DNA of 62,893 nt from Clostridiales bacterium (GCA_024695415.1 JAILIE010000069.1:1-62893), one strand, 5' to 3'; shown: positions 50,586-59,789, counted from the stretch's first letter. Numbers and translations: made by a program. The notes: a model not told the origin generated them from the sequence alone.

Positions 50586-51166
50586 TCCGCGTTTTTCTTC
50601 GGGGCTTTCAGGAATTTCACCGCGTAGACGACCATCGCGACCACCGCGAGGCCGACGGTGATCCACAGGAGGAGGACGTCCGGGGTCAGATCCCAGAGGA
50701 CGACGTTCCCGGCGCGGAAATCCTCCTGGAAGAAGGACAGGACCAGGGACGCGATAAAGAAGACCTGGGCGGCCTTGCCGAAAATGTTGCTGTAGACGAC
50801 CACGTCCCGGTTGAGCATGAAGAAACCGCCCAGCACCATGAGCAGTTCCTTGCAGGCGACGACGATGACGGCGGCAAGCGGAAACACGCCGGCCGCGGTC
50901 TGGCAGACCAGGGCGGTGATGACCATCAGCTTGTCCGCCAGCGGGTCGAACAGCTTGCCGAAATCGGTAATCTGATTCAGTTTCCGGGCGAGCATCCCGT
51001 CCAGCATATCGGTTAGGCTGGCGGCGATAAAAACCGCCAGGGCGGCCTTTTTCCAGCCGTTGACAAAAAGGATGACGAAAACCGGGATCAGCGCCAGGCG
51101 GAGCATGGTCAGCACATTGGGAACATTCCAGACGTTGGAAAAGAGTTTACGGATTTTTTCCTTCAA
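50582..51166 (-). CDS. pgsA: CDP-diacylglycerol-glycerol-3-phosphate phosphatidyltransferase
   Basis: A 194-aa polytopic enzyme of the CDP-alcohol phosphotransferase family that makes phosphatidylglycerol phosphate. The signature D-xx-DG-xx-AR-...-G-...-D-xxx-D is seen in [13 protein letters not shown] and [12 protein letters not shown]-terminal [15 protein letters not shown] is typical of PgsA. TTG start; AAAGAAG upstream is a moderate site. Convergent with glpK. Confidence 0.92.
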   Translation of the reverse strand: MKEKIRKLFSNVWNVPNVLTMLRLALIPVFVILFVNGWKKAALAVFIAASLTDMLDGMLARKLNQITDFGKLFDPLADKLMVITALVCQTAAGVFPLAAVIVVACKELLMVLGGFFMLNRDVVVYSNIFGKAAQVFFIASLVLSFFQEDFRAGNVVLWDLTPDVLLLWITVGLAVVAMVVYAVKFLKAPKKNAD

Positions 51167-51198
51167 GGGATTCAGCTTCTTTCGGGCATTTTTACCCG

Positions 51199-51227
51199 TT
51201 AACTATTCGATGCATTTCCGGGAATAT
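51199..51227 (+). promoter_or_regulatory. Possible rph-rdgB promoter
   Basis: TTAACT (51199-51204), 17 bases, GAATAT (51222-51227). A small hairpin CCGGGAA/TTCCCGG overlaps its downstream part. Confidence 0.35.
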
Positions 51228-51264
51228 CCTTTTTTCCCGGCGGCATACAAGGAGGAACCATCGG

Positions 51265-52590
51265 ATGCGCTTTGACGGAAGGCGGCCGGAGGAAAAACGG
51301 CCGGTCACAATTGAAACGGATTTTGTACGCACGGCGTGGGGCAGCTGCCTGATCGCCACGGGGAACACCCGGGTGATCTGCACCGCCAGCGTGGAAGAAA
51401 CGGTGCCGCCCTTCCTGCGGGACAAGGGCCAGGGCTGGGTCACCGCGGAGTACGCGATGCTGCCGGCGTCCACGACGGAGCGGAAAAAACGCGACGGAAT
51501 CAAAAAGGACGGACGGAGCGTCGAAATCCAGCGGCTGATCGGCCGGGCACTGCGCCAGGCGGTGGACCTCAAAGCCCTGGGCGAGCGCACGATCACGCTG
51601 GACTGTGACGTGCTGGAGGCGGACGGGGGCACCCGGACCGCATCGATTACCGGTGCGATGGTGGCGCTGACCTGCGCGGTGGACCGGCTGATCCGGGAAA
51701 AGAAGCTGCTGGTCAGCCCGATCGTGCACCAGGTGGCGGCAATCAGCGCGGGCATCGTGGACGACCTGCCCTGCCTGGACCTGTGCTACCGGGAGGACAG
51801 CGGCGCGCAGGTGGACATGAACTTCGTGATGAACGAGCAGCGGGAGTTCATTGAACTGCAGGGCACGGGCGAAGGCCGCGCGTTCAGCAGCGACGAACTG
51901 AACATGCTGATGAGCTACGGAATGAAGGGCATTTCCGAACTGCTGCAGCTGCAGCGGGAAGCGCTGGGCGACCGGGCGCGCCATATCGCGCCGAAGCCCC
52001 TGCTGCTGGCCGCGACCGGCAACGAGCACAAGCTGCGGGAACTGCAGGAGATGTTCCGGGACTACTATACGCTGGCGCCGATGACCGCGGCCGGATTCTT
52101 CGGACCGATTGACGAAAACGCCTCGACCTTTGCCGGCAACGCGGTGATCAAGGCGGAGGCGGTATGCGAAGCGACGGGGCTGCCGGCGATCGCGGACGAC
52201 AGCGGGCTTTCGGTGGAGGCGCTCGACGGCGAACCCGGGGTGATGTCCGCCCGGTATTCCGGGGAACACGGAAACGACGACGCAAACAACGACCTGCTGC
52301 TGAGCCGGATGGAGGGAAAGGAGGACCGCCGGGCGCATTTCGAGTGCGCGCTGGCGCTGAAGTTCCCGGGGAAGGAGCCGATCGTGACTGAAGGCCGGTG
52401 CCCGGGAGTGATCCTCCACAAGCGCCGCGGAACCGGCGGGTTCGGGTATGATCCGCTGTTCCTGTACGAGCCGATGAACAAGACCTACGCGGAGATGAAC
52501 CAGGAGGAAAAGAACGAAATCAGCCACCGGGCGCGGGCCAGCGAGGCCATGCGGAAGGAAATGGAAAAGCTGAGCCGGGAGGGGAAATGA
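51265..52590 (+). CDS. rph-rdgB: Fused RNase PH and XTP/dITP pyrophosphatase
   Basis: A 441-aa two-domain protein. Residues 1 to about 243 are RNase PH, the phosphate-dependent 3' tRNA-trimming exonuclease ([33 protein letters not shown]-like region, [12 protein letters not shown]). Residues about 248-441 are the Ham1/RdgB nucleotide-cleansing pyrophosphatase ([42 protein letters not shown]). The frame is continuous with no stop between them. Separate genes are usual elsewhere, though adjacency and fusion occur in Firmicutes. AAGGAGGAACC precedes the ATG. Confidence 0.94.
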   Translation: MRFDGRRPEEKRPVTIETDFVRTAWGSCLIATGNTRVICTASVEETVPPFLRDKGQGWVTAEYAMLPASTTERKKRDGIKKDGRSVEIQRLIGRALRQAVDLKALGERTITLDCDVLEADGGTRTASITGAMVALTCAVDRLIREKKLLVSPIVHQVAAISAGIVDDLPCLDLCYREDSGAQVDMNFVMNEQREFIELQGTGEGRAFSSDELNMLMSYGMKGISELLQLQREALGDRARHIAPKPLLLAATGNEHKLRELQEMFRDYYTLAPMTAAGFFGPIDENASTFAGNAVIKAEAVCEATGLPAIADDSGLSVEALDGEPGVMSARYSGEHGNDDANNDLLLSRMEGKEDRRAHFECALALKFPGKEPIVTEGRCPGVILHKRRGTGGFGYDPLFLYEPMNKTYAEMNQEEKNEISHRARASEAMRKEMEKLSREGK

Positions 52591-52652
52591 CCCCTTGCGC
52601 GCAAAAGCACAGAAACAGTACATTCCGCGGGAGGCGCGAAAGCCTCAAATCC

Positions 52653-52681
52653 TTGACGAATCAAGGGGAAACATGTAAAAT
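52653..52681 (+). promoter_or_regulatory. Promoter of the HerA-like gene
   Basis: TTGACG (52653-52658), 17 bases, TAAAAT (52676-52681). Confidence 0.8.
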
Positions 52682-52722
52682 ATTCCAAGATTGAGACGCA
52701 AAGACATATCGGAGGAACGCGG

Positions 52723-54210
52723 ATGCTGCACGATGGAAGAATCTGGGTCGGCACAGGCGAAGGCGGTCCGGTTTACCTGCTTCCGCACATGGCCAACCGG
52801 CACGGCCTGATCGCGGGCGCGACAGGGACCGGGAAGACCGTGTCCCTGAAGGTGCTGGCGGAAGGTTTTTCCGACATGGGCGTTCCGGTATTCCTGAGCG
52901 ATATCAAGAGCGATCTGAGCGGCATGGTGAAACCCGGGGCCGGCAGCGAGGCGATCGACCGCCGGCTCGACGGATGCGGTGTTCCGAAGGAAGAGTTCCT
53001 CTTCCATGCCTACCCCTCCGTTTTCTGGGACGTATACGGGGAACAGGGCCATCCGGTCCGCGCGACGGTACAGGACATGGGACCCCTGCTGATGAGCCGG
53101 ATGCTCAGCCTGAACGAAACCCAGAGCGGCGTCATGAATATTATCTTCCGCGTCGCCGCGCGGGAAGGATTCCCGCTGATCGACCTGCAGATGCTTAAAG
53201 ACCTGCTGATCATGGTCGGATCCAACGCGAAGAACTACACGCTGGAATACGGCAACGTATCCGTGGCCAGCGTCGGGGCGATCCAGCGGGCCGTCGCCGT
53301 GCTGGAGGACCAGGGCGGCAGCGTGTTTTTCGGGGAGCCCGCCATCGACATCCGGGACTGGATTGAAACGGACCCCGACAGCGGAAAAGGACGGATCAAC
53401 ATCCTTTCCGCGGACCGGCTTTTCAACAATCCCACGATGTATTCCACGTTCCTTCTGTGGATGCTGACGAAGCTGTACGACCTGCTTCCGGAGCAGGGAG
53501 ACGCGGAGAAACCGAAGATCGTATTCTTCTTTGACGAGGCGCACCTGCTGTTCAACAACTGCAGCCGTCCCCTGATGGAAAAGATCGAGCAGGTGGTCCG
53601 GCTGGTCCGCTCCAAGGGCGTCGGGGTATACTTCATTACCCAGAGCCCGGCGGATATCCCGATGACCATCCTGGGCCAGCTGGGAAACCGCATCCAGCAC
53701 GCGCTGCGCGCGTATACCCCCCTGGACCAGAAGGCGGTGAAAACCGCCGCCCAGACCTTCCGGACGAATCCGGCCTTCGACACCGAAGAGGCCATTACGA
53801 CCCTCAAGACCGGCGAGGCGCTGGTTTCCTTCCTGGACGAGCACGGCGCCCCGGGGGTGGTGGAGCGGGCAACGATCCTTCCGCCGCAGAGCTATATGGG
53901 GGCGATTACCCCGGAAGACCGGAACCTTGTGATTACGACCAGCCCGCTGTACGGGATCTACGAGGAACGGGCGGAAGAACCCGCTCCCGAACCGGAACCC
54001 GCCGCGCCGCAGGCGGCGCCGGTCCAGCCGGCCGCTCAGGTTCCCCAGGCAGTGCCGGTCCAGCCGGCGATACCGGTCCAGCCGGCGATACCGGTCCAGC
54101 CGGCGGTGCCGGTCATCATGGTTCCGCCCGCGCAGGCCGCGGCGCCGGAACAGAAACTGGATGATCCCAGACGCTTTCGGTTCATCAACGGCGTTTGGTA
54201 TTATATTTAA
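52723..54210 (+). CDS. HerA-like ATPase, DUF853 family (YjgR-like)
   Basis: A 495-aa P-loop NTPase of the HerA/FtsK-like DUF853 family. Walker A is GATGTGKT (32-39) and Walker B FFFDEAH (268-274). Conserved VFLSDIKSDLSG and YFITQSPADIP are present. Members are assumed to form hexameric DNA pumps, but their role is unproven. After about 430 the chain becomes Pro/Ala/Val/Gln-rich (an 18-base unit is tandemly repeated) and ends RFRFINGVWYYI. The usual family C-terminus with the GRQ(I/V) and LLGG elements is missing here and appears in the next gene. GGAGGAACGCGG before the ATG. Confidence 0.88.
   Translation: MLHDGRIWVGTGEGGPVYLLPHMANRHGLIAGATGTGKTVSLKVLAEGFSDMGVPVFLSDIKSDLSGMVKPGAGSEAIDRRLDGCGVPKEEFLFHAYPSVFWDVYGEQGHPVRATVQDMGPLLMSRMLSLNETQSGVMNIIFRVAAREGFPLIDLQMLKDLLIMVGSNAKNYTLEYGNVSVASVGAIQRAVAVLEDQGGSVFFGEPAIDIRDWIETDPDSGKGRINILSADRLFNNPTMYSTFLLWMLTKLYDLLPEQGDAEKPKIVFFFDEAHLLFNNCSRPLMEKIEQVVRLVRSKGVGVYFITQSPADIPMTILGQLGNRIQHALRAYTPLDQKAVKTAAQTFRTNPAFDTEEAITTLKTGEALVSFLDEHGAPGVVERATILPPQSYMGAITPEDRNLVITTSPLYGIYEERAEEPAPEPEPAAPQAAPVQPAAQVPQAVPVQPAIPVQPAIPVQPAVPVIMVPPAQAAAPEQKLDDPRRFRFINGVWYYI
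54055..54112 (+). repeat. Three tandem 18-base coding repeats in the HerA-like gene
   Basis: The unit CCGGTCCAGCCGGCGATA occurs about three times, encoding Pro-Val-Gln-Pro-Ala-Ile units in the low-complexity tail. Confidence 0.85.
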
Positions 54211-54304
54211 AACATTTTCCCCGGCGTGAAACTGCCGGCCCCGTCACCCGTTTCCCCCACGACCCCTCTCGCGGCGCAGGAGAAGGAGCACCGCGCAAAA
54301 GAAC

Positions 54305-55123
54305 ATGGGACAGACATTCAAGGTTTTTGATCCGACTACCGGCCAGTATGTGGAAAAGGAACTCGACATGACCCCCGTGCAGGAAGCGGCGCCCGCCGTG
54401 GAACAGGCCGTGCAGCCGGTCGCCGAGGCCGTGCAGCAGGCAGCGGCTCCTGTGGTGGAAGCGGTCCAGCAGGCGGCGGCTCCCGTGGTGGAAGCTGTGC
54501 AGCAGGCACCGGAGGCGGTCCGGCAGGCCGCGCAGCCCGTGGTGCAGGCCGTCCAGCAGGCGGCCCAGCCGGTCGTCCAGGCTGTGCAGCAGGCGCCGGC
54601 CGCGGTTCAGCAGGCCGCGCAGCCCGTGGTGCAGGCGGTTCAGCAGGTCGCCCAGCCCGTGGTCCAGGCCGTACAGCCCGTGGTGCAGGGCGTCGTCCAG
54701 CCCGCGCAGGCGGTTCCCACCATCCAGGTGCAGCCCCAGGTGCAGAAAATGCCCGTGATGGTGCTGGATCCCACGACCGGCCAGTATGTCCAGCAGATGA
54801 TGGACATGGTGCTGGATCCCGCGACCGGCAACTATGTGCCCGCTCCCGTTGCCGCGGATCCCAAGGCGCTGGCGGAACAGCAGAAAGCTGCCGAGAAGGC
54901 CGCGAGGGAAGCCGAACGGAAGGCGAAGGAAGAGGAAGCGGCCGCCCGCCGCGCCCGCGCGGACGAGCTGCGTGAGGAAGCCGCGGAACGTGCCCGCCGC
55001 AACGACTCCGTCGCCGGCCGCGTCAAGAACACCGCGATTTCCACCGCGACCCGCCAGGTCGTATCCAACCTGACCAAGAGCATCACCAAGGCGATCAGCG
55101 GACTGTTCGGCGGAAAGAAGTAA
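54305..55123 (+). CDS. Repeat-rich companion of the HerA-like ATPase
   Basis: A 272-aa protein. It begins with FDPTTGQYVEKEL, and this motif returns as VLDPTTGQYV and VLDPATGNYV near 152-180. Between lies about 110 residues of 11- to 12-residue Ala/Val/Gln/Pro units (of the type QAAQPVVQAVQ). A charged coiled coil follows (about 192-235), and the end (STATRQVVSNL, ISGLFGGKK) resembles the extreme C-terminus of DUF853 ATPases. I infer that the family tail has been split off into its own gene. The ribosome site AAGGAG is 16 bases before the ATG, unusually far. Soluble, no signal peptide. Confidence 0.65.
   Translation: MGQTFKVFDPTTGQYVEKELDMTPVQEAAPAVEQAVQPVAEAVQQAAAPVVEAVQQAAAPVVEAVQQAPEAVRQAAQPVVQAVQQAAQPVVQAVQQAPAAVQQAAQPVVQAVQQVAQPVVQAVQPVVQGVVQPAQAVPTIQVQPQVQKMPVMVLDPTTGQYVQQMMDMVLDPATGNYVPAPVAADPKALAEQQKAAEKAAREAERKAKEEEAAARRARADELREEAAERARRNDSVAGRVKNTAISTATRQVVSNLTKSITKAISGLFGGKK
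54378..54720 (+). repeat. Degenerate tandem repeats, about 33-36 bases
   Basis: Repeated units around GCCGCGCAGCCCGTGGTGCA encode the Ala/Val/Gln-rich middle of the companion protein. Units are similar enough to recombine. Confidence 0.85.
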
Positions 55124-55191
55124 GGGGATCCCGCGGAACGGGCGGAAAACCCGGCCGCAAAATATAAAAATCATCCTGGGAGGGAAAGGAA

Positions 55192-55662
55192 ATGAAGAAG
55201 TTTTTCAAGGAATTCAAGGATTTTGCCATGAAGGGCAACGTCATTGACCTGGCGATCGCAGTCGTCATCGGCGGCGCGTTCGGCAAGATCGTGACCTCTC
55301 TGGTAAACGACGTGTTCATGCCCCTGATCGGCCTGATCACCGGCGGCACGAACGTGTCCGGCATGTTCGCGGTCCTGGGCAAGGTGCCCGAAGGAACTGT
55401 GATCACGAGCCTGGACCAGGCGGCGGAGCTCGGCGTTGCCACACTGAACTACGGCCTGTTCATCCAGGCGATCATCGACTTCATCCTCGTGGCCCTGTGC
55501 CTGTTCCTGGTCGTCAAGGCCATCAACAAGTCCAAGGACCTGAAGAAAAAGGAAGAGGAAGCCCCGGCCGAGCCCACCACCAAGGTGTGCCCCTTCTGCC
55601 AGAGCGAGATCAGCATCAAGGCGACCAAGTGCCCGCACTGCACCAGTGACCTGAAGGAATAA
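55192..55662 (+). CDS. mscL: Large-conductance mechanosensitive channel with zinc-ribbon tail
   Basis: A 156-aa pentameric membrane channel that opens under high membrane tension in hypo-osmotic shock. The N-terminal FKDFAMKGNVIDLAIAVVIG and first helix are typical; the second helix spans about 85-105. The C-terminus adds a zinc ribbon (CPFC and CPHC, about 130-150), a variant common in Firmicutes. GGGAGGGAAAGG precedes the ATG. Followed by a strong terminator. Confidence 0.95.
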   Translation: MKKFFKEFKDFAMKGNVIDLAIAVVIGGAFGKIVTSLVNDVFMPLIGLITGGTNVSGMFAVLGKVPEGTVITSLDQAAELGVATLNYGLFIQAIIDFILVALCLFLVVKAINKSKDLKKKEEEAPAEPTTKVCPFCQSEISIKATKCPHCTSDLKE

Positions 55663-55678
55663 TTTCCGCGCTTTTATG

Positions 55679-55707
55679 CCGCTTCCCGGAAGGGAAGCGG
55701 TTTTTTT
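55679..55707 (+). terminator. Terminator of mscL
   Basis: Perfect nine-bp stem (55679-55687 with 55692-55700), GGAA loop, then seven T. Confidence 0.93.
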
Positions 55708-55717
55708 CGCGGACGCA

Positions 55718-55746
55718 TTGACAAACGCCCCGGAAACGGATAATAT
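55718..55746 (+). promoter_or_regulatory. metK promoter
   Basis: Perfect TTGACA (55718-55723), 17 bases, TAATAT (55741-55746). Transcription should begin at about 55753, just ahead of the riboswitch. Confidence 0.88.
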
Positions 55747-55759
55747 ACATCCCGCAAAC

Positions 55760-55870
55760 CTTATCACGAGTGACCGAGGGACGGGCCCGATGACGTCACG
55801 GCAACCGGCGGAAGCAAGGTGCCAAATCCCGCAGTGCGCACACCCTGAGAAGGAGCACTGACAGATAAGG
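55760..55870 (+). promoter_or_regulatory. SAM-I (S-box) riboswitch aptamer
   Basis: Matches the S-box consensus in order: P1 strand CTTATC (55760-55765) closing with GATAAG (55864-55869), then GAGGGACGGGCCCGATGA, GGCAACCGG, AAGGTGCCAAATCC and CAGTG. S-adenosylmethionine binding stabilises P1 and favours termination. It controls metK, the SAM synthetase gene, giving product feedback. Confidence 0.96.
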
Positions 55871-55893
55871 ACAATCTGATTCAGGATTGAAAC

Positions 55894-55928
55894 CCGTCTG
55901 GTTTGTGTGCAGGCCAGGCGGCTTTTTT
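55894..55928 (+). terminator. Expression-platform terminator of the SAM riboswitch
   Basis: Eight-bp stem (55894-55901 with 55914-55921, one G-U pair), then C and six T. It lies 26 bases before metK. Confidence 0.85.
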
Positions 55929-55953
55929 GTGAAAACAGAAACAGGAGGTTCCC

Positions 55954-57129
55954 ATGCGCAGACTCTTTACTTCCGAATCCGTTACCGAAGGACATCCCGA
56001 CAAGCTGTGCGACCAGATTTCCGACGCGGTGCTGGACGCGATCCTCGCGGAGGATCCCGCGGCGCGGGTGGCCTGCGAAACCTTTGCCACCACGGGCATG
56101 ATCACCGTGATGGGCGAGATTTCCACCACGACCTACGCGGACATTCCGGCGATCGTCCGGAAAACCGTGAAAGAGATCGGCTACGACAGCCCGGAAAAAT
56201 CCTTTAACGGCGCGACCTGTGCCGTGATGACCGCGATCCACGACCAGAGCCCGGATATCGCCATGGGCGTGGACGACGCGCTGGAGACCCGGAACGACGG
56301 GGACGAGGCAGACACCGGTGCCGGCGACCAGGGCATGATGTTCGGATACGCCTGCAACGAAACCCCGGAGAAGATGCCGCTGCCCATCGCGCTGAGCCAC
56401 CGGCTGGCCCGCCGGCTCGCCGAGGTACGGAAGCAGGGAATCCTGCCCTTCCTGTATCCGGACGGAAAAACCCAGGTCACCGTGGAATACGTGGACGGAA
56501 AGCCCGTGTCCGTGGACACCGTGGTCGTATCCGCCCAGCACGCGGCGGACGCGACCCAGGAAGAAATCCGGGACGGGATCATCGCGCAGGTAATCCGGCC
56601 GGTGATTCCCGCGGAACTGATGAAGGACGATACCCGGATCCTGGTGAACCCGACCGGCCGCTTCGTGATCGGCGGGCCCGCGGGGGACACCGGGCTGACC
56701 GGCCGGAAGATTATCGTGGATACCTACGGCGGTTCCGCGCCGCACGGCGGCGGCTGCTTCAGCGGCAAGGACCCGACCAAGGTGGACCGCAGCGCGGCCT
56801 ATGCCGCCCGCTACGCCGCCCGCAACGTGGTGGCCGCCGGCCTGGCGGACCGCTGCCAGATCCAGCTGGCCTACGCCATCGGCGTGGCGGAGCCGGTATC
56901 CGTCCTGGTGGACACCTTCGGCACCGGGAAGGCGGACGACGAAAAACTGGCGGAAGCCGTCAGGAAAGTATTTGATTTCCGTCCGGCCGCGATCATCCGG
57001 AAGCTGGACCTGCGCCGGCCGATCTACCGGCAGACGGCCGCCTACGGGCACTTCGGCCGCACGGATATCGACCTGCCCTGGGAACACGAGGATATGACCG
57101 AAGCGCTGATCAGCGCGGTGAAGGCATAA
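55954..57129 (+). CDS. metK: S-adenosylmethionine synthetase
   Basis: A 391-aa cytosolic enzyme making SAM from methionine and ATP. Diagnostic motifs: [18 protein letters not shown] at the N-terminus, [12 protein letters not shown], and the P-loop-like [16 protein letters not shown]. Full length. CAGGAGG precedes the ATG. Controlled by the SAM-I riboswitch upstream. Confidence 0.98.
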   Translation: MRRLFTSESVTEGHPDKLCDQISDAVLDAILAEDPAARVACETFATTGMITVMGEISTTTYADIPAIVRKTVKEIGYDSPEKSFNGATCAVMTAIHDQSPDIAMGVDDALETRNDGDEADTGAGDQGMMFGYACNETPEKMPLPIALSHRLARRLAEVRKQGILPFLYPDGKTQVTVEYVDGKPVSVDTVVVSAQHAADATQEEIRDGIIAQVIRPVIPAELMKDDTRILVNPTGRFVIGGPAGDTGLTGRKIIVDTYGGSAPHGGGCFSGKDPTKVDRSAAYAARYAARNVVAAGLADRCQIQLAYAIGVAEPVSVLVDTFGTGKADDEKLAEAVRKVFDFRPAAIIRKLDLRRPIYRQTAAYGHFGRTDIDLPWEHEDMTEALISAVKA

Positions 57130-57163
57130 AAAACACCGGCCTCCGGAAATTTCCGGGGGCCGG
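57130..57163 (-). terminator. Terminator of pduL
   Basis: A GC-rich stem (57136-57148 with 57151-57163, with a mismatch/bulge). Read on the minus strand it ends GGCCGGTGTTTTTT, so it terminates pduL; on the plus strand no T-run follows. Confidence 0.75.
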
Positions 57164-57180
57164 CGCCGCTTTCAGGGGGG

Positions 57181-57753
57181 TTATTTGATCAGTTCACCCA
57201 TCGTGCCGTTCACGGCGCAGGCGGCGTTGCTCTCATCGGTGTCGATATGCATCGCCAGGGAGAACTTCTCGCTGACACGGACCACGACGTCCCCGAAGAC
57301 CAGGGCGCGGCCGTTGGTGTCCACCTTCACGGAAACGACGTCCTTATCCTTCACGCCGTATTCCGCGGCGTCGGCGGGCGTCATGTGGATGTGGCGCTTG
57401 GCGGCGATCACGCCTTCCGCGACTTCCACTTCACCGGCGGGGCCCACGAGCTTGCAGGCGCCGGAGCCGGCGATGTCGCCGGATTCACGGACCGGGGCGG
57501 TGACGCCGATGGAACGGGCGTCCGTCAGGGAAAGCTCCACCTGGGTGGCGGGGCGGACGGGCCCGAGGATCCGGACGCGCTTCAGGGTGTTTTTCGGGCC
57601 GACGATATCCACCTGCTCCTCGCTGGCGAACTGGCCGGGCTGGGACAGCCAGCTCTTGACAGTCAGCTCATGGCCGGCACCGAAAAGGGTTTCCAGGTCC
57701 TCCTTGGTGACGTGGACGTGGCGGGCGGAGGTTTCCACAAGAATCTTGTTCAT
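57181..57753 (-). CDS. pduL: PduL-type phosphate acyltransferase
   Basis: A 190-aa metal-dependent phosphotransacylase (acyl-CoA + Pi to acyl-phosphate), unrelated in fold to Pta. The duplicated barrel shows SARHVHVTKEDLETLFG near the start and the zinc-ligand motif KRHIHMTPADAAEYG near 122. No encapsulation peptide or microcompartment genes are visible, so it is probably the cytosolic type giving acetyl-phosphate. Start at 57753 gives MNKILVETSARHVH; the longer frame runs through the promoter. AAGAAGG is about 12 bases upstream. Confidence 0.9.
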   Translation of the reverse strand: MNKILVETSARHVHVTKEDLETLFGAGHELTVKSWLSQPGQFASEEQVDIVGPKNTLKRVRILGPVRPATQVELSLTDARSIGVTAPVRESGDIAGSGACKLVGPAGEVEVAEGVIAAKRHIHMTPADAAEYGVKDKDVVSVKVDTNGRALVFGDVVVRVSEKFSLAMHIDTDESNAACAVNGTMGELIK

Positions 57754-57792
57754 AAGGCACAGAACCTTCTTTCTGGAGTATTTGATGGCATC

Positions 57793-57822
57793 ATTATATT
57801 CTGAGGGGGGATAAAAAATCAA
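57793..57822 (-). promoter_or_regulatory. pduL promoter
   Basis: On the minus strand, TTGATT (57817-57822), 18 bases, TATAAT (57793-57798). It diverges from the rpmH promoter, whose -35 starts three bases away. Confidence 0.7.
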
Positions 57823-57824
57823 GC

Positions 57825-57853
57825 TTGACAAGCGGAAACCCCTTCGATATACT
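57825..57853 (+). promoter_or_regulatory. rpmH operon promoter
   Basis: Perfect TTGACA (57825-57830), 17 bases, TATACT (57848-57853). Confidence 0.88.
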
Positions 57854-57922
57854 ATATGGGCTGTTCTGTAAATCTTCGGGGCAGCAGGCCCTGAAGAACG
57901 AAATGGATGAGGAGTGTTGACC

Positions 57923-58057
57923 ATGTTCCGTACGTATCAGCCCAAAAAGCGTCAGCGCAGCAAGGTGCACGGCTTCCGCGCCCGCATGGCGACCAAGAAC
58001 GGCCGCCGGGTTCTGGCTGCCCGCCGCCGCCGCGGCCGCAAAGAGCTGACTGTGTAA
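57923..58057 (+). CDS. rpmH: Ribosomal protein bL34
   Basis: A 44-aa very basic protein of the large ribosomal subunit, beginning [14 protein letters not shown] and ending RRGRKELTV, with the family core [30 protein letters not shown] lies upstream. First gene of rpmH-rnpA-yidD-yidC-jag. Unlike many bacteria, dnaA is not divergent from it here. Confidence 0.97.
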   Translation: MFRTYQPKKRQRSKVHGFRARMATKNGRRVLAARRRRGRKELTV

Positions 58058-58096
58058 TCAGCCTTTGCCTGCTGACTTCGACTTGAGTGAGGATGA

Positions 58097-58128
58097 AGCC
58101 CGCCCGATTTCCAGAGGGCGGGCTTTTC
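58097..58128 (+). terminator. Intercistronic hairpin between rpmH and rnpA
   Basis: Nine-bp GC-rich stem (58097-58105 with 58116-58124) then TTTTCC. Probably a partial terminator that lowers rnpA expression relative to rpmH. Confidence 0.65.
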
Positions 58129-58167
58129 CGCTATATGGAGACTCCGCGGAAGCGGAAGGACGCAATC

Positions 58168-58527
58168 ATGGAAAGATGCTATCGGCTGCAAAAAAACCGG
58201 GCGTTCCAGTATGTCTACCGCAAGGGACATTCTGCCGCCTGCCGTGACCTGGTTCTGCTCCTGGCCCCCGGCCGGGAGCTGAAGGTCGGTTTTTCCGTCA
58301 GCAAGAAAGTGGGCAACGCCGTGACCCGCAACAAGGTCAGGCGCCGCCTGCGGGAATGCTTCCGGCCCCACCTGGGGGACGTGAAAACCGGCCTGTACGT
58401 TTTTGTCGCCAGGCCTTCAGCCGCACAGGCCGCCTTTGAGGAGCTGCGGAAGGACGTGCGCTACCTGCTGCGGAAGCAGGGCGCCTTCCTCCACGAGACA
58501 GCCCCGGAAGGGAACCGCGCCAGATGA
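58168..58527 (+). CDS. rnpA: Ribonuclease P protein component
   Basis: A 119-aa basic protein that joins RNase P RNA to mature tRNA 5' ends. The signature [17 protein letters not shown] is intact. Start ATG at 58168 ([13 protein letters not shown]) follows GGAAGGA; the longer open frame passes through the intercistronic hairpin. Overlaps yidD by four bases. Confidence 0.95.
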   Translation: MERCYRLQKNRAFQYVYRKGHSAACRDLVLLLAPGRELKVGFSVSKKVGNAVTRNKVRRRLRECFRPHLGDVKTGLYVFVARPSAAQAAFEELRKDVRYLLRKQGAFLHETAPEGNRAR

Positions 58528-58766
58528 AAAAGCTCCTTCTCGCGCTGATCCGCTTCTACCGCCGGGAACTCAGCCACCGCAAAAAGCATCCCAGCTGCCG
58601 CTACATTCCCACCTGCTCCGAATACGCCGTGACCGCCATCGAACGGTATGGCGCGCTGAAGGGCGGGCGGATGGCCGCGTGGCGGATTCTGCGGTGCAAC
58701 CCTTTCAGCAAGGGCGGCTATGACCCGGTACCGGAGGACCCGAACACATTATTAAGGAGGGAATAG
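58524..58766 (+). CDS. yidD: Membrane protein insertion efficiency factor YidD
   Basis: An 80-aa protein with the family pattern [21 protein letters not shown] and [15 protein letters not shown]. It assists YidC-dependent membrane insertion. Start overlaps the end of rnpA (ATGA), and yidC follows after six bases. Confidence 0.96.
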   Translation: MKKLLLALIRFYRRELSHRKKHPSCRYIPTCSEYAVTAIERYGALKGGRMAAWRILRCNPFSKGGYDPVPEDPNTLLRRE

Positions 58767-58772
58767 ACCGTA

Positions 58773-59789
58773 ATGTTTGGATGGATCAATGACGGACTGT
58801 ACTCAATTCTGAACTGGATCTACAGCTGGGTCGGAAATTGGGGATGGGCCATCGTGGTATTCACCGTGATGGTCCGCCTGGTGCTGACTCCCCTGGACAT
58901 CAAGAGCCGGGCCAGCATGCGGAAAACCACGAAACTGCAGCCGAAACTGCAGGAACTGCAGAAGAAGTATGCCAACGACAAGGCCAAGCTGAACCAGAAA
59001 ACCTCTGAGCTCTACAAAAAGGAGCACATCAACCCCCTTTCCAGCTGCCTGCCCCTGCTCCTGACCTGGCCGATCCTGATCGCCGTGTTCGGCGCGATGC
59101 GGACGGTCGCCAACCGGGAGCTGCTGGAACAGGTGGGCCAGATCCTGACCGGCGACGCCGCGAAGGTGAACCTGCAGCAATGGCTGTGGATCAAGAACCT
59201 GTGGATGCCCGACAACCTGTTCAGCCCCGCCTATCCGGACCTGAACACGCTGAGGGCGATCGGCGCCGACCAGTGGCTGAACTGGTTCCACGGCCTGCAG
59301 GAAAGCGGCCTGCCCCAGGTACTGGCTGAAATGAACCTGACGGACGCCAGCTTCTCCGGAGATCAGTTCTCCACAACGCTCCAGGCCATCATCGACGCGA
59401 TGAAGGGCATGGGATTCTACAGCGAGGCGCTGACCACGATCCCGGGCTATACGATCCCGCTGATCAACTGGTCCGTTCCGCACCTGCCGAACGGACTGAT
59501 GCTGCTGCCTGTCCTGTCCGCCGTGACCCAGATCGTCATGACCAAGATCATGAGCGCCGGCCAGCCCCAGCAGCCCGCGGCCAACGGCCAGCCGAACACC
59601 GGCAAGTTCATGCAGTGGTTCTTCCCGATCTTCTCGCTGGTGATCTGCTTCGGCTACAGTGCCGCGTTCGCCCTGTACTGGGTGTCCGGCAACATTGTCA
59701 GCATGGGACAGACCTTCGCGATCAACAAGTACCTGGACAATAAGGAAAAGAAATCCGCGCCTGTCGCCGGAGAGGGGAGTGTCAGATGA
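58773..59789 (+). CDS. yidC: Membrane protein insertase YidC (Oxa1 family)
   Basis: A 338-aa polytopic insertase of the Gram-positive (short) type, without the large outside domain of proteobacterial YidC. Membrane segment near 20-40 (WGWAIVVFTVMVRLVLTPL), cytoplasmic helical hairpin (KLQPKLQELQKKYANDKAKL split by no gap), and later helices ending FALYWVSGN. AAGGAGGGAATAG precedes the ATG. A roughly 80-residue stretch between helices 2 and 3 (about 120-215) is longer than usual. Overlaps jag by four bases. Confidence 0.94.
   Translation: MFGWINDGLYSILNWIYSWVGNWGWAIVVFTVMVRLVLTPLDIKSRASMRKTTKLQPKLQELQKKYANDKAKLNQKTSELYKKEHINPLSSCLPLLLTWPILIAVFGAMRTVANRELLEQVGQILTGDAAKVNLQQWLWIKNLWMPDNLFSPAYPDLNTLRAIGADQWLNWFHGLQESGLPQVLAEMNLTDASFSGDQFSTTLQAIIDAMKGMGFYSEALTTIPGYTIPLINWSVPHLPNGLMLLPVLSAVTQIVMTKIMSAGQPQQPAANGQPNTGKFMQWFFPIFSLVICFGYSAAFALYWVSGNIVSMGQTFAINKYLDNKEKKSAPVAGEGSVR

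Noticed and set aside
57136-57163. Terminator of metK on the plus strand
   Set aside because: The stem is followed by GC-rich bases on the plus strand; the T-run is only on the minus strand, so I assign it to pduL.
57825-57925. Replication origin upstream of rpmH
   Set aside because: No cluster of TTATCCACA-like DnaA boxes or AT-rich unwinding stretch, and dnaA is absent.
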